Source: Phytophthora sp. 'mugwort' (lineage: Eukaryota; Oomycota; Peronosporomycetes; Peronosporales; Peronosporaceae). Taken from it: a stretch of 64,000 nucleotides of DNA. Shown one piece after another: positions 1-11,283 of the stretch (position 1 is its first letter; each line of letters begins with the position of its first letter). Position numbers and translations under genes: made by a program. Under the pieces are notes generated by a model. That model searched no databases, was not told the origin of the DNA, and saw only the letters and a program-made list of their open reading frames with translations. The DNA is taken from NCBI GenBank assembly GCA_033558025.1, contig JAUCEF010000003.1, positions 186,001-250,000 on the forward strand. The letters are read 5' to 3'.

Positions 1-136
1 GACGGGACCGCGTGGACGTGAAGTAGCGCGTGTATGCCGCCGGACGACGAGCCAGCACCTGCAGTACGCGCGAGCGCTTCTCAAGCGCTGACTTCTGCGC
101 GACGCGGACGGCAGGGGCGGACAGAAATCGCAGCAT
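1..136 (-). CDS. N-terminus of a probably mitochondrial protein, cut by window edge
   Basis: The minus strand is open from an ATG at 136-134 to the window edge, giving 45 codons with no stop. The peptide begins MLRFLSAPAVRVAQKSALEK and continues rich in Arg, Ala, Ser and Thr. It has one acidic residue, which is the composition of a mitochondrial presequence. The GC-rich coding-like sequence contrasts with the AT-richer DNA to its right. The rest of the gene lies outside the window, so the product cannot be named. The ORF could also be fortuitous because it is short. Confidence 0.5.
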   Translation of the reverse strand, partial: MLRFLSAPAVRVAQKSALEKRSRVLQVLARRPAAYTRYFTSTRSR

Positions 137-1368
137 TTCTTTCGATGCGTGTTACTGTAAGCGGAGCCTGATGTGTGATGGAGGATCGGTTGGGCCGTTT
201 TGATGGTGTCGGCAAAATGTGGCAAATGGTTGTGTACGCTGATTGGCTGAAAAATGAAATGGCATGTACTGCAAAACGAGAAAGTGAACATCAACTGGAG
301 CAAAAGTCTTTCCCATGGTCAAGTTGTCAAAAGACACCGAAGTGAGTACAGTAGTTCGGCTCATTGAAAGCGACCACAAGAACGACTCTCATGTTCTTTG
401 ACATTTGCTGTCATAATGATCGCAACGCTAGGTCTGTCGGCTGGTGCTGCCACGGGTGTTCTTAGACTCATGCTTTGTAAACGCCACCAGAAGACTTGTC
501 GGCGATCATGTAGCTAACTAAACCCGATGCTTGTCAAATTCACCGACCTTTAAATAATGTTTCGAGGACTCGAATTAGTATTCTATTGACGACTGTATAC
601 TGCAGTACTCACCGAACTTCTCGATGCTCGCCATAAACATAGTCAAGAATTTGTGTCCGCAACAACAGAGCAGATAAAATGAAAAGCGTCGAATGTTTGT
701 CACATCGTCGTGCTACATGGTCTTTGACTTGTTGACCGTCTCAGACAGAAGGGGGTAGCAGGCCTGACACAATTAAATGATCCATCTTGAGTGGTCACGG
801 CCGGGAAATCAGTCTCGCGCTGACAGCGTCTGGTACCCGTCAAATAGTGATAACGTTTCAGAAAACGACACCGTACGACAAGCTCACATCACCAGTAAGT
901 ATTTTGGCATTAATGGTACAGGATCGGAATGTCCGTGAGCTTCCATCCACCAATAGTTTTGTTTTGTTATTACCGCTCGAGACATTGGAACCCATGTAAG
1001 GACTGCCCGAGGCGCTGCGCAGCATCCACACGACCGATATTCATTAACCAACTGGTCAGTAAACTACATCGACACTTTGACGGCACCGTCCGAAAAAAAA
1101 AGGGATTACATATCCAACCGATTCAGCACCGAAATCCAGCCTCATTGCATTCTGGTGTTGGGTTTTGTACTGGCAGCCAGGAGATTAGTACTTGTACGGG
1201 CAAGTTGAAGTGGATATTGAAGAATGTTGGTAGCCCTCTTGTTATGCATACTTACCCCCCTCTATTCGCATACTGAGTCAGATTGGAATCCTGCGATCAT
1301 TTCTCAAGAAGCCAAGGAAGCCTCAGAACCTTTTGGCATTCGCAATTCTCGTCTACCCTGCAACCAAA
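137..1368. other. Intergenic stretch, no gene seen
   Basis: Only short ORFs without recognisable motifs occur here. The sequence probably holds the upstream regions of the flanking divergent genes. No repeat or RNA gene was recognised. Confidence 0.5.
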
Positions 1369-1940
1369 ATGACGTCCACGTGGTCGTCCTTCACTTACGT
1401 CTTGCTGCCGCCTGCGGTGGCTCTGTACGTGCCGCTCGCACTGCAATCCGCCGCGTTATGGCAGATATACAACAAGTCCTTAATGTGCTCTCTAATGTAT
1501 TGGCAGCCTGCTCCTAATGACTATCCCGTTTCCGGGGCTCCTGCTTAACCGCGGCATCGTCAAGTTCGGCGACCTCGTGTTCAACATCCGCATCGGCACG
1601 CTCAGCATCTTCTCAGTCATCACGTTTGTGTCTTTTGTGGTGCTCGTGGCGCAGACGTACGATCTGCAGAAGCGCTACTCGGTGCCCCAGGAACCGCACA
1701 TCGAGGCGCACTATTCGGCGGATCTGCAGAAGAAGGCGACGCGCTGGCGATCGGAGCGCAACTGGTGGATCAGCGCGCTCACGTTCACCATTTACTGGTG
1801 CGTGTGCGAGAGGAAGAGAACGGATTAAGGATTTGTTGCCTGATGCCTGGTATGCTTTATTTTGCTGTTGTTGCAGGATGCTTCTACGCTTCCACGCCAT
1901 GAAGAAGCAGTTGCTAAAGGCGCAGCGTCACGAGGACTGA
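1369..1940 (+). CDS. BAP29/BAP31-like ER transmembrane protein
   Basis: Three exons join into a 136-residue protein: 1369-1424, 1507-1797 and 1877-1940. The introns are 1425-1506 (GTACGT...GGCAG) and 1798-1876 (GTGCGT...TGCAG), and the frame is kept at both. The protein has an N-terminal hydrophobic segment (residues about 8-27), a second at about 48-65 (IGTLSIFSVITFVSFVVLVA) and a third at about 103-118 in the RNWWISALTF block. It ends with a basic tail. The order of segments and the R(N)xxISxFxxxxxxxLxR signature match the membrane domain of B-cell receptor-associated protein 31. Those proteins act as ER export and quality-control chaperones. The C-terminal coiled coil of animal BAP31 is missing, so this is a short form. 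No KKxx signal is seen; the protein ends RHED. The family assignment rests on topology and motif only. Confidence 0.78.
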
Positions 1941-2449
1941 GCGGGAGCTCCATCCGTTGCTGTACTGCGACGTCTTGTTGGATCGCTGAGATGCGATAGA
2001 TGGACTTTAATTAGCGATAAACCTTCGCCGTGATCAATGCGGCGGCTGATTAAAACGAACGGCGCCGTAAACCACCCAACAAAGTCTATCTTAGTTCTTG
2101 TCCTTAGCACACCCGAGAAGAATATCATTGCTGCTGTCTTTTCGAATGGCTTCCATTCCCGCAATGATTATCTTCGGCTGGTCAGTCTGCAGGACTTGAT
2201 GACTTCCGGTCATTTTTACGTTGCCATACGCCACCAAGATTCCAGTCTTGGCGTGTCCCGTTATCACAGCACTATCATCCAGAGGTCCGCCAATACAGTT
2301 TCAAATTGTACTGGCCAGCAGTCATCTCACTAATAAAAATGGCAATTTATGCCACAGCAATAGTAAATATTGCCGCAGTTTATATTTAATTTATCTATAC
2401 TCGTCTTCCTCTTCTGCTTGTCCCGGTAGGCAGTCCTGTTAGTATGAAT
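1941..2449. other. Intergenic, no gene seen
   Basis: This spacer lies between the BAP31-like gene and the hAT relic. An AT-rich stretch at about 2330-2400 could belong to the relic's end. No coding sequence was recognised. Confidence 0.4.
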
Positions 2450-3600
2450 GATCACCGATCGACGGGCCACACAGTACCCAGCCTCTCCCGCTCAAAATCA
2501 CCGATGATTTCTTGTGGCAAGCTGGTTGCCACGTTCGCGCGGGAAACCAACCCAGCCAACGAAGTAGTACGCGTCGCCAGCCACGTTGGGTTTCTTCGCG
2601 TAGATAAACTCGACCGTGAAGAGATTGGACCCCTCAAAGTCGGACCCGTTACTATCGGATGAGGTACTGTCATGCTCCTCACCAAGTGACGGGAAGCACC
2701 ATCGTATAGGCGTCAAATGGGCAATGTCAGATTCAAACGCAGGAGTGCGGACGATCCTCGCTGTTGCCTTCAGATGTTCCGCCATAACTGGATACTCCGC
2801 AACAAAGACATCAAACATCATGCGGACCTCTCAATATCAGTTGCAACCGCTTACAGATGCTCTCAAATTCCTTTGGATAATCGAGCTATGAAGTCAGATC
2901 CTGTACTTGTTGACAGTCGGAATTAGTGGCTCCACAACCTCTACCTGGTTGACCTTAGGCCGATTCCGTATGTAGCGCAGCACCATCGTAAACGTTGAAG
3001 ACCAACAGGTGACGTTGCGCTTAATAGACAAGAGTTTGATGTGCTTCTTGAGATCCGCATGGTTGTTATCTCGACGTAGCGCCACCATGAGGGTACTCAT
3101 CTCATCTAAAAGCGTATCATACGGCGCCAAGAACTTGTTGACAGCCAAGCTGAACAGGTGGCTTGCACAGCCGACCAACGGGATGTATATCTTGTTCGCA
3201 ATACACTGGTTTGTACTGCAGTTGTCACCCACCAGAAACCCCACCATGTCCTTGGTCTTGTTGTACACGCTAAGAACATTCTCAAACAGCTCATGAGCAT
3301 TGGCCGTCTGGCCGCCATCGGTGAGGAGTATAGGACCAGTAGGGGAACGTGCAGCTCGCCATCTGCCTCGTGGACAGCGTAGAGGGCGATTTAATGCACA
3401 CCATCATGTGTCTGGCCGTTGAACAGCAGGCCGAAGAGCGCTCCGAACTCCCTCTCGAGCTTGAGACCGACCGCAATGGCAATGCCTTCCATACACTTCT
3501 TGGCGGCCTTAACTGTCACAGGCCGCAACTTGCTCATGGCTCGTGAGTACATCTTCAACCTCGTAGACAGGCATGCTCTGCTCAATTATACACCGGATCC
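2450..3600 (-). pseudogene. Decayed hAT-type transposase
   Basis: Minus-strand fragments in several frames together resemble the oomycete hAT-like transposase, a cut-and-paste enzyme with an RNase-H fold. The best piece is 2894-3268. It contains the block FLVGDNCSTNQ, followed by a GCASHLFSLAVNKFL segment and a KRNVTCWSSTF segment. Upstream, 3391-3585 gives an alanine and lysine-rich piece in another frame. Downstream, 2498-2821 is a further fragment. Frameshifts separate all pieces, so no intact enzyme can be made. No terminal repeat with 8-bp duplication could be assigned. Confidence 0.7.
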
Positions 3601-4603
3601 ACTGGAATAGATGGCTTGCTTCCTTGCGCACGAAGCCAAACGACTACAGGGAAAGGCAGACGCTGGAGACAGATACCGCGTACTGAGCCTCGTATCCTGC
3701 CCAACCAGGTGGGTATTGGAGTATCGCGAGCCCGGAACTTGTCTTCGATCGAGGCAGCACAGGTTGCAGAGAAATGGGCATTGACCTAGCGGGGCGAAGA
3801 AAAAGGAGTCTTCTTGTTGGCGACCATTGTAGTTCGCGGAAGATGAAGTGGTGAGTTCTTAAAAGCTTGTGGGCCTTGCCGAATCACCCATAGATCGATG
3901 CGCTGCTAGCCAACGGATCGTTGGTGACGTGACAGTGGTGTGGAATACTTTACTGCTGATATTATCGGCTCTAACAAATTATACCATCTGGTGGTAGAGC
4001 TCAAAGGAGGGCACACATAAGCTACTGCTGCTTACTTTTGCCTATTTTATTGCCAATAATGGCAAAATAAAATATTGTATTGGAGTCGGCCAGATCAAAT
4101 AATACATAATTTGATTGGAGATCCCAATTTATTACTGTATTGCCATATTTAATTCCGACCTCTGACTCGGGGTAGCGCAACTATTACGCGTTGCCTACAT
4201 ACTTAAAGCCACTTTGAATCAGTTTCGGTGCGAATTTACCCTGGGGATAGAGGTTTAATGACATACTCAAGTATAAACTGACGTTCTTCAACCGGGAATT
4301 AAGTGGCTAACGACTACTTCTCTTACCATCCGCCCGTTGGTTCTTGTCTAGCGGCTCCGTCGTGGATAAAATTCTTTCTAGCAGCAATTCGCAATATAAC
4401 GCCAGCAGGAATTCTTCCAGGAGGTTGTGGTTTTGCGTGGGGGTGTTTTTGGATATGTCGCGGACAGGGCATTGCGAAACCTGTAGCATGGACTGACAGT
4501 TGGAAGTTGCGATAAGAGAACTACCTATGGGACAAGCCATGCGGCTTTCGTTAGGTTGGTTTGGTTCACTCTCTGTTTGCGTAAGTGAGAAGTCAATCCA
4601 ACG
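3601..4603. other. Non-coding stretch with an AT-rich hairpin
   Basis: No gene is visible. At about 4047-4077 the sequence TATTTTATTGCCA is followed after four bases by an almost perfect reverse complement (TGGCAAAATAAAATA), a hairpin such as those found near transposon ends. Confidence 0.4.
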
Positions 4604-4946
4604 ATGACGACGCGAGAGGAACCTTTGTTGGAGGAAGGGCGGCTTCATACCGGCACGCGTGGCCCGCCATTTGATTTCGACGGGTTTGCGATCCAAGTGT
4701 CAGTTGGGGAATGCGTGGATGCTTGCGACCGCGAGCACAATTGGTGAGTAGTGGCTTTTCATATCGCTATGAGCCCTCGTCTTGCAAGTCTAACTTGCTA
4801 ATATTTGCAGGCGCCCGGCCCGTGTCGTTGGAGTTGCTGATGACGAGGTGAAAGTCCATTTCCAAGGATCACAGGCCAAGTTTGACGAATGGATCCCGCG
4901 TAGTGGGCGCAAACTCACGCCCCGCGGTATGAAGGTATTCAAATGA
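4604..4946 (+). CDS. Small Tudor-knot / chromo-barrel-like protein
   Basis: Two exons, 4604-4743 and 4811-4946, flank an intron with GTGAGT and TTTGCAG ends (67 nt). They encode 91 residues. Residues about 35-75 read VGECVDACDREHNW, then RPARVVGVADDEVKVHFQG, then KFDEWIP. This is the pattern of a Tudor-knot or MBT-like barrel, in which an aromatic cage binds methylated lysine or nucleic acid. The frame is continuous across the junction (TG+G = Trp), which supports the splice model. The protein is basically one domain and could be the N-terminal remnant of a longer gene, or a stand-alone adaptor. Its partners cannot be inferred from the neighbours. Confidence 0.6.
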
Positions 4947-5189
4947 TTCATTTGAGGACGGATGTTACAGCGGTGAGGAATCTCGTTACCATATCGAGAA
5001 GTCTAGCACTTATCCTGGGTTTATTAAATTTTTTTGAGCAATCCCAGTATCCTATATGCTTTTGTAGTGGAATGTGGTGCTAGCGGCTTTGATGCGCATC
5101 GGTATCAAACAGTTGAATTAATGATGAGGTAACAGAAAACTATTTTATCTTAAAATTAATACTGTAGTAGCTTAATTGTGGGAGGCCAA

Positions 5190-5293
5190 ATTATTGGTGA
5201 AAGCGTTCTTTTATACTAGTACTACTAATTTAGTAACTGGCGCCTGGCGAGCTGCTACTATAATAAGAACGTTTTTTTTGTTTCACCAATGAT
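5190..5293. repeat. MITE-like element with terminal inverted repeats
   Basis: The left end ATTATTGGTGAAA and right end TTTCACCAATGAT are inverted repeats. The homology continues inward (GCGTTCTT and AAGAACG, then TATACTAGTA and TACTATAATA). The unit is about 100 bp and has no coding capacity, as expected of a miniature inverted-repeat element or a long hairpin. Confidence 0.5.
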
Positions 5294-5746
5294 ACTTCTA
5301 GTTATATGTTATGGATGATTCTCCTGAAATTGTTGGACCAAATGCTTGGTACGTTTCTGTCGGACGGATTGTCAGATTGATATCTATACAAATTTTAAGT
5401 TACGATCGATTTTGTTGGATCGAATCCAACAGGGTCAAACCGCTACATATTTAAATGTTTTTTTTAAACAAAGGTAGCATAAAGAACCCAAACGCAACAC
5501 GAGAACAACGGTGGTGCCTGTGCGCCGCGCTGCGCCTCCAGGATACCAGTGGTTTGACCGCGCTGTCTGCACAGCGCGTTGGCGGCGCCAGCGATTTGAC
5601 CACGTTGGTGCCGCGGTTAGCAGACTTGCGGATGACGTCAGCGGTTTGACCGCGCTGGTGCCACAGTGGTGACAGAGCGTGTGAACGTTGTTAGTTATTG
5701 ATAGCGCTAGGCTAAAAGGCGGCATTTTGCTAGTGGCTTGTCTTTC
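5294..5746. other. Non-coding with short GC-rich repeats
   Basis: The block GGTTTGACCGCGCTG occurs at about 5552 and 5644 with degenerate copies between. No gene is seen. Confidence 0.35.
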
Positions 5747-5995
5747 TTATCGGGCGCGGGGAGATCGAAATTCTCTTTTGTGTCCTGGTAATACGTAGCG
5801 CGTCATGGTTTGGCCTCGGTCATGTGGAGCACGAGTATCAAACAGTTGAGTTTGTAAGATCGGGTTTAATAGAAATGCCTTGTTACCATGAATCCACACA
5901 ACATATCTACGGATACCGTACGAGTACACGTCCTTCGACTTTTTCCCGATGAAGTTATCTAAGACTTCATGGACGTCCTTGTCCAACGACTCCAT
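5747..5995 (-). pseudogene. Possible mobile-element fragment (recombinase N-terminus-like)
   Basis: An 82-residue minus ORF begins MESLDKDVHEVLDNFIGKKS and continues to a YGIRRYVVWIHGNK block. This resembles the helical N-terminal, DNA-binding part of oomycete tyrosine-recombinase-like element proteins. No catalytic part is present. The family is uncertain and the fragment has no visible continuation in either direction. Confidence 0.3.
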
Positions 5996-7192
5996 GTCTG
6001 CGACTTCCTCAGCCGAAAGCTCCGTGTCTTCGACCTCCTAGCCCGACGACTCCATTTGCGACCCTGGCGATCTCCAATCTTAAAAAAGCTTTCCTCAATG
6101 TTTAGTATGTACATTTAGTATCCTCCTAAATGCGTTCCAACAACGGTCCAACACGTTCGTACTACTATCATCACCCGGTGGTTGGGTAAAAAGGAGTACC
6201 CGACTATTGCAAACTATCGCGAATTTGATTCGGTTAGATTTCGTCGACTAAGTTCCGAGAACGCGTGTTCCCAACCGAACTTATGTTATGAGTCCGCGTC
6301 GAATTCGTACCGATAGCAAATGAGCCCAACGGCAGCTAATCCTGCGCACAACCGGACTAGCATGGAGGATCGTAAGAACAACGCGTCGTAGCCAGGGATG
6401 CAATTTTGGCGGATCCAGTATAAGTCTATATTTCTCACACGGAGCCTGAATACTGCGACTATCCTGGCGACAACGGTGCCAAAGTAGTAAAGCTGTATGC
6501 GACTACTCTTTATTCATTAATCATGTCACGGGTCTGCCGTAGAAGCGATAGCTTCTCGATTCTGGCGTCGTCGGTCGCAGAGAGTTTATCACACAATCGT
6601 ACCCGTTTAGAAAACACACTCATGATAAATGCTGTTCGGTTCGGGACTATTAGGCAAATTATGGAATACACTACTTGCATGCACCCCTTGCATCCAACAC
6701 CGCGCCAACTCGAAACACATCCAGCAGTCTCAGCACGACAAATCACACACCACCTCCGGTCGACTCAATTTCCCTAGGAACGACAACACCGGATACAGTT
6801 GTTCGAATACATACATCAATCCCCCAACATCTCTATTGACACCACCGGAGACTTTGACAGCGCATTGGTTAACACCGCTTCAACAAGCTTATATATTGTC
6901 TCCGTCATCTGCGCCATCGCCCCTACCGTGTATCGTCCTCATCCTCGACTACGGCTGTATCGGTGCCAACTGTCCGGTGCTCGTTATGGATGGAGCTTAT
7001 GGGCTTCCGGACACACGCACTACTGCAAAAACTACAGGTATGTAGTGAACTAGCATCATATCCAAATTATATATAGATGATTGGGCTGATAGCGAGCGGT
7101 TTTGAGAGTTCTCCATCGTATAACTGGCTGCTGCAGATATAATGTATAGGCTGGTAACAAATAAAAGAAGGACCGGGTCTTCACTAGATTTA
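5996..7192. other. Intergenic, no gene recognised
   Basis: ORFs of up to 138 codons occur (for example 6629-7045 on +), but they overlap in several frames and show no motif. The right edge ends in AGAGC, a possible target-site duplication of the LTR element that follows. Confidence 0.4.
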
Positions 7193-7197
7193 AGAGC

Positions 7198-7450
7198 TGT
7201 TACGGTACCCCTCTTTGTATTGTGGCATGTGTACCACTATCGATGCTGGAGAAGGTGAATACCTCTCTAAACCGTTATCAATGTAGTCCATTTTATAGTG
7301 GACACCATAGTCTAGCTGTAGTTGCCTCTGGGCCAGTCTTCTTAACAGTGCATCCTCCTAACATACCAGACTGTTATCAATACCACTTTGTCTTACGCCT
7401 CCTCCTCCATAAGTTTCTCCTCTCCCAGCTTTCCTACGTAGCCCGCGATA
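7198..7450 (+). repeat. 5' LTR-like copy
   Basis: Aligned by eye with 10916-11080 plus 14454-14536. Shared blocks include TGTTACGG, GTGAATACCTCT, ATAGTGGACACCATAGTCTA and GCTTTCCTACGTAGCC. I judge the copies to be roughly 80-85% alike in the aligned parts. Confidence 0.65.
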
Positions 7451-7529
7451 GGTTATGTGCCGAAGCCAAGCATTAAGTGACGACTTCTCTCGCCTTTACG
7501 GCGCTGAGCACTTCGACTGTGGAAGACCC

Positions 7530-8600
7530 GTGTGTGTGCAGCCCTCGACAGAAAGATTCTTCTAGACTTCGCGAAGAAGCCCAACTACGATGGCGTTTCC
7601 GAGGATGAAGATGAAGCGAGCGGAAGCGAGATATCAGGCGTCGACGAACGCCACAGAGCAAGCCGGCCGAGAAAGATCATGTCGGCTTCGACGCCGTGGA
7701 CTATGGAGAGAGTGAAGAAGGACTGAACCCTCTGAGTCTGACGAAGACTCGGGAGATGACTCCGACACTCCAATCAAGCGCAAGGATCTACCCGCCATCC
7801 ACCCGTCCAACCGCCGCCATGACGCCGAAGAACGCAAGCGTGGCGCCAAAGAGAAGGCCCAACCTCTCAGTCAGCGTGAACAATGTCGCCAGGAAGCAAA
7901 GACTGAACCTTTCCTGATGAAGACGATGGGCAACACTCACGTCCAGCTGGTCAAGAATGTCACGACTTCATACGGATCATCTACTTCATCTGGCAGAAGT
8001 GTGGGGGCGCAGCATTTCACGGCGACTCCTACTTCATCCGGCACTACTTGATGGAGGTCAGCACGAGGAAGGCTCCGATCTCACCGAGTTCTTCCTCAAG
8101 CTGGAGAACGCGACGAAAGCCTCAGATGAAGCTACCGAATCGGTGATGACGGAAGGACAGAATTCTATATACCTGTTCCACTCCATGCCCAAGTCTTGGA
8201 AGAACGATGTCCGCATTTGGGAGGGTCGACGGAGGTACATCCCGTATACAGACCTGAAGCAGAACATTGAAGGCAAGTCCGCGGCCTCTAGGTCCTAAAG
8301 CGCCACACGCTATCCAAGGGAACGCTAGAGAAGACGAAAAAAACAAGAATGAGCGCGCTCTCGTCGCTGCGGCACCTGCGCCCCGAACTTTAGGCCCTGA
8401 TACTGGCAATGCCTGCTCGGACATCAATCGCCGCACCGCGCCAGCCTTGATACGGCCATCGTGGTACTACCTGCTAACTTTGCGTTCAAGGTTAACTCGA
8501 AGCGTGATCATCCGTACTGCAACCCCAAGAACTTGAACCGGGGCCGGAACAACCGGAACGTTGATTACAACCGCCAAGAATCAAGAATAAGGGTGGCAGA
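7530..8600 (+). pseudogene. Copia-type gag fragment
   Basis: Frameshifted plus-strand pieces resemble a UBN2-type gag, the nucleocapsid precursor of copia retrotransposons. The clearest stretch is in 7957-8298. It contains DLTEFFLKLENATK, then MTEGQNSIYLFHSMPKSWKN, then IPYTDLKQNIEGK. The upstream part (about 7560-7730) is acidic. The downstream part (8267-8600) is basic and includes RGRNNRNVDYN. Shifts between 7730 and 8330 break the frame. The piece lies just after the left LTR, as expected for gag. Confidence 0.65.
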
Positions 8601-8639
8601 GACAACGTAAGCCTGACAACAGTGGCAAGTACCGTTGGG

Positions 8640-9046
8640 TGAAGTCGACTCTGACTCTGACTCTGACAACGATACGGGTCGCAAGGTGTTTCGCCAGGAG
8701 CGCCGTGACGTTTGTCTGATCGCTGCGTCTACAACGTTCAACCCTCTGGTGAGCCTAGTCTCTCGAGCCAACGTAAAATCACGACCGGTATCGCGTAGCT
8801 GACGCAAGAAAACTGTAAAGAAACTTGCCATGACACCCCCTTGGTCAGATCCAGGCCTCGTGATTGCCCCATGTCTTCGATTAAATGGCTGATCTCATTG
8901 TCGTTCACAATATCCGGACGCCCAGCAAGCTCTGCAGTGCGCTTAAATGAATTAAACAAGCACAAGCCGCTCATGCCTGCACCAATAGTCTTCTTGCCGA
9001 ATTCGTTATTCCGGCCAAAATCGTCAAACTTCTGAAGATTTGACAA
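8640..9046 (-). pseudogene. Fragment of a transposon-type cysteine-peptidase-like protein
   Basis: The minus ORF 8738-9046 contains the block GMSGLCLFNSFKRTAELAGR, and a second frame (8565-8831) continues with FLRQLRDTGRDFTLARE and GLNVVDAAIRQ. The C-L-F-N surroundings recall the active-site helix of OTU-like or related peptidases carried by some oomycete elements. It lies antisense to the LTR element. The family is not secured, and a frameshift near 8800 shows decay. Confidence 0.3.
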
Positions 9047-9299
9047 TTTCCACCTGCCAATGAGGTCCAGCTCCTTATCAAGGTTGTCCTCGATCAGCTG
9101 GTCCCGAGTCTCCCAGGTCCGCCGGTAAAACCTCCTACTGAAGCGACTGCGGTTAAACCTGAGAACTCGGTACTCGTAGCTGCGTACAGTTGATCGTCAG
9201 ATGATCCGTGCAACGTGCTACGTCTGCTTTGCAGTGGCATACTTTGTAGTAAGCGTTAGTCGTTGCCCACCATAATTATTACCATAGATGCACCAAAAT

Positions 9300-9400
9300 T
9301 CAGATCTGGAGCAATGGCTGATGGGTTGGTGCTATTTGCTGCCTGGTCGGTGGTACCAGCTGCCTTATTGAGGGTACCGTATTCCCCCTGTTAGAAGCGT
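9300..9400. repeat. Minisatellite-like block (copy 1)
   Basis: Repeats of a core like CTGGTCGGTGGTACCAG read on the minus strand as LVPPTR units. The same unit reappears at 10150-10285. Confidence 0.45.
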
Positions 9401-9542
9401 CACCAATATACACGTCCGGGTTAGGTGTACAGGCCTTCGTTAACGGAGCGATGTACATGTACTTAGCAAAGTGTGTACGGTAATGGAAAACATCCATACA
9501 ATTACCGAGTAGGGAGAGAAGCGTACGCAGGCTTTCTCAGAA

Positions 9543-9835
9543 GTGGCTGTGGCGAGGGTGCTGTGCTTTGGGATACATCTACACTGGTATGATAGCTAGC
9601 CATGTGCACAATATCAGGTCTGTAACGTGCATGCGGACTAACTTGCACGGGCGGCATTTTTGTTTGTATTCAAACTACAATAGGAAGAGCAAGTGGTCGT
9701 GTTCACGGGGCGTTTTCTCGGGGACGGCTGTGGCGACGGCGCTGCGCTTTGAGGTGCATCTACCCTGGACTGATATCTAGCGGTGTATATAATATCAGGT
9801 CTGTAGCGTTCATGTAGACTAAGTTGCACGAATCA
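9543..9835. repeat. Diverged direct repeat, two copies
   Basis: Segment 9543-9660 (GTGGCTGTGGCGAGGGTGCT ... AATATCAGGTCTGTAACGT ... ACTAACTTGCACG) is repeated at about 9721-9833 with substitutions (GACGGCTGTGGCGACGGCGC ... AATATCAGGTCTGTAGCGT ... ACTAAGTTGCACG). The spacing between copies is about 178 bp. Confidence 0.55.
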
Positions 9836-10149
9836 TGACTTCCTAGTGCTATAGAAAAAAATTATAGGCATGAAATGAAGTTAGCAACGCATTGAAGTTT
9901 TAACTTTCACATCCGTCTCAGAATTACACGCCTTCACTGTCGCTGCTGCTCAGACCTTCATCTCTGCGCGCACCGTCGCCGTTTATTCGTTGCCTCTCAT
10001 GTCTTACGCCTATCGAAAAGTGAACAACGTCTCCGGACCACTCATTTCGCGGATCTGACGCTTGTAATAAAGCGGAACCTAAACTAATAATGGAGAAATA
10101 TGACTCGTAAAATGAAGTGACGCTTCATAGCGACGCTTGTAGCAGGGGG

Positions 10150-10285
10150 AATACGGTACTAACCTGGCGCATAATTCCCTGGTTTGTGGTGCTATCATCC
10201 TAGTCGGTGGTACTAGATCGCTGGTCCGTGGTGCTAACTTCCTGGCTGGTGGTACTAGCCGGTTGATTGTTGACACTAGCTGTGG
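10150..10285. repeat. Minisatellite-like block (copy 2)
   Basis: At least six degenerate units of about 17-25 bp with the core CTGGTCGGTGGTACTAG lie in tandem. On the minus strand they read as LVPPAR, LAPRTS and LVPPTR. No gene context explains a protein repeat, so I treat it as a DNA minisatellite. Confidence 0.5.
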
Positions 10286-10915
10286 CACTAGCCTCATCAT
10301 TAGCGGCTTAAAAATATCCACAATAGTGACGTCACCTGTGAATGACACCGGGCTGGCTTCCTCAGCCAGGAAGCGCGTCCCGCACTATGTATTCCTGCTC
10401 GATATCGCTCCTGTAGCACAAGGCACACTTGCCGCCGCAGCATTTTTTTTTAGCTTTTTGCAACGCACTGGTCCCAGGCAAGCAGCCCTGGCCGACCCGA
10501 CGGCCTCCGACAGCATGGCCCCGCAGCCTTCTCCATCCTCTTAGACCCTGGTCACCTCAAACACGGCGCCCTGCTTTATTTTTGCAGTCGAGAGCCTGCC
10601 CCTTGTATTGTCCCGCGCTCTCTTCAACGCTCGCATATTGGCTACGGACCTGGACTTCCGTTTCCTCGACCAGAGGATGGCTTACCAGGCACAAATGTCG
10701 CCCGCTCGACTCCCGTCTTTCAAATTCGAATCATGGGCTTGTCCGTCGAAGTCCTCCTTCCCAATACAGCAAAGCTGCAAGGGAAGTCGGATCAGCTAAC
10801 TCGAACGGCTTCCTCAGCGTGTTTAGGGAATGCTGGGTCCCTAATGCAAATCCATGCTATATCTCATATCGCATATCGGAAGATGTGACGAAAGTATGCA
10901 AAGATTCAGGGCGGC

Positions 10916-11080
10916 TGTTACGGTAATCCTCTTGCATTGTGGCAATGTGTATCATTAGCGATGCTTGAGATAGTGAATACCTCTTTAAGCCGTTATCACT
11001 GTAGTCCACTATAGTTATAGTGGACACCATAGTCTACCTGTAGTGACCTCTGACCAGTCGTCCAAGCAGGGCATCGCCTT
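10916..11080 (+). repeat. 3' LTR-like copy, first part
   Basis: Begins TGTTACGGTAATCC and matches 7198-7360. It is interrupted at 11081 by the MULE and resumes at 14454-14536 with GCTTTCCTACGTAGCC. Confidence 0.65.
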
Positions 11081-11283
11081 AACATGCGGGTAAACGGCCC
11101 GATTTTCTAAAACATGCTCCCCTTTACAAAAGGTGCTTGTTGAAGATGTTAAACAATAGTCGGCGGTTTCTTGCTTTGGCCAAGATTAGACTGTGCGTCC
11201 GAGCTAGCGGTGGTTTTGGCGCGTGCATCTGACGTAGTTCTCACCTACAAACCAATTGGAGCCTTGCCAGGCAGATAGCCTCA

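Noticed and set aside
10429..10926. 165-codon plus ORF
   Set aside because: Ser, Pro and Arg-rich with no motif, inside a rearranged LTR element; two overlapping frames are equally open.
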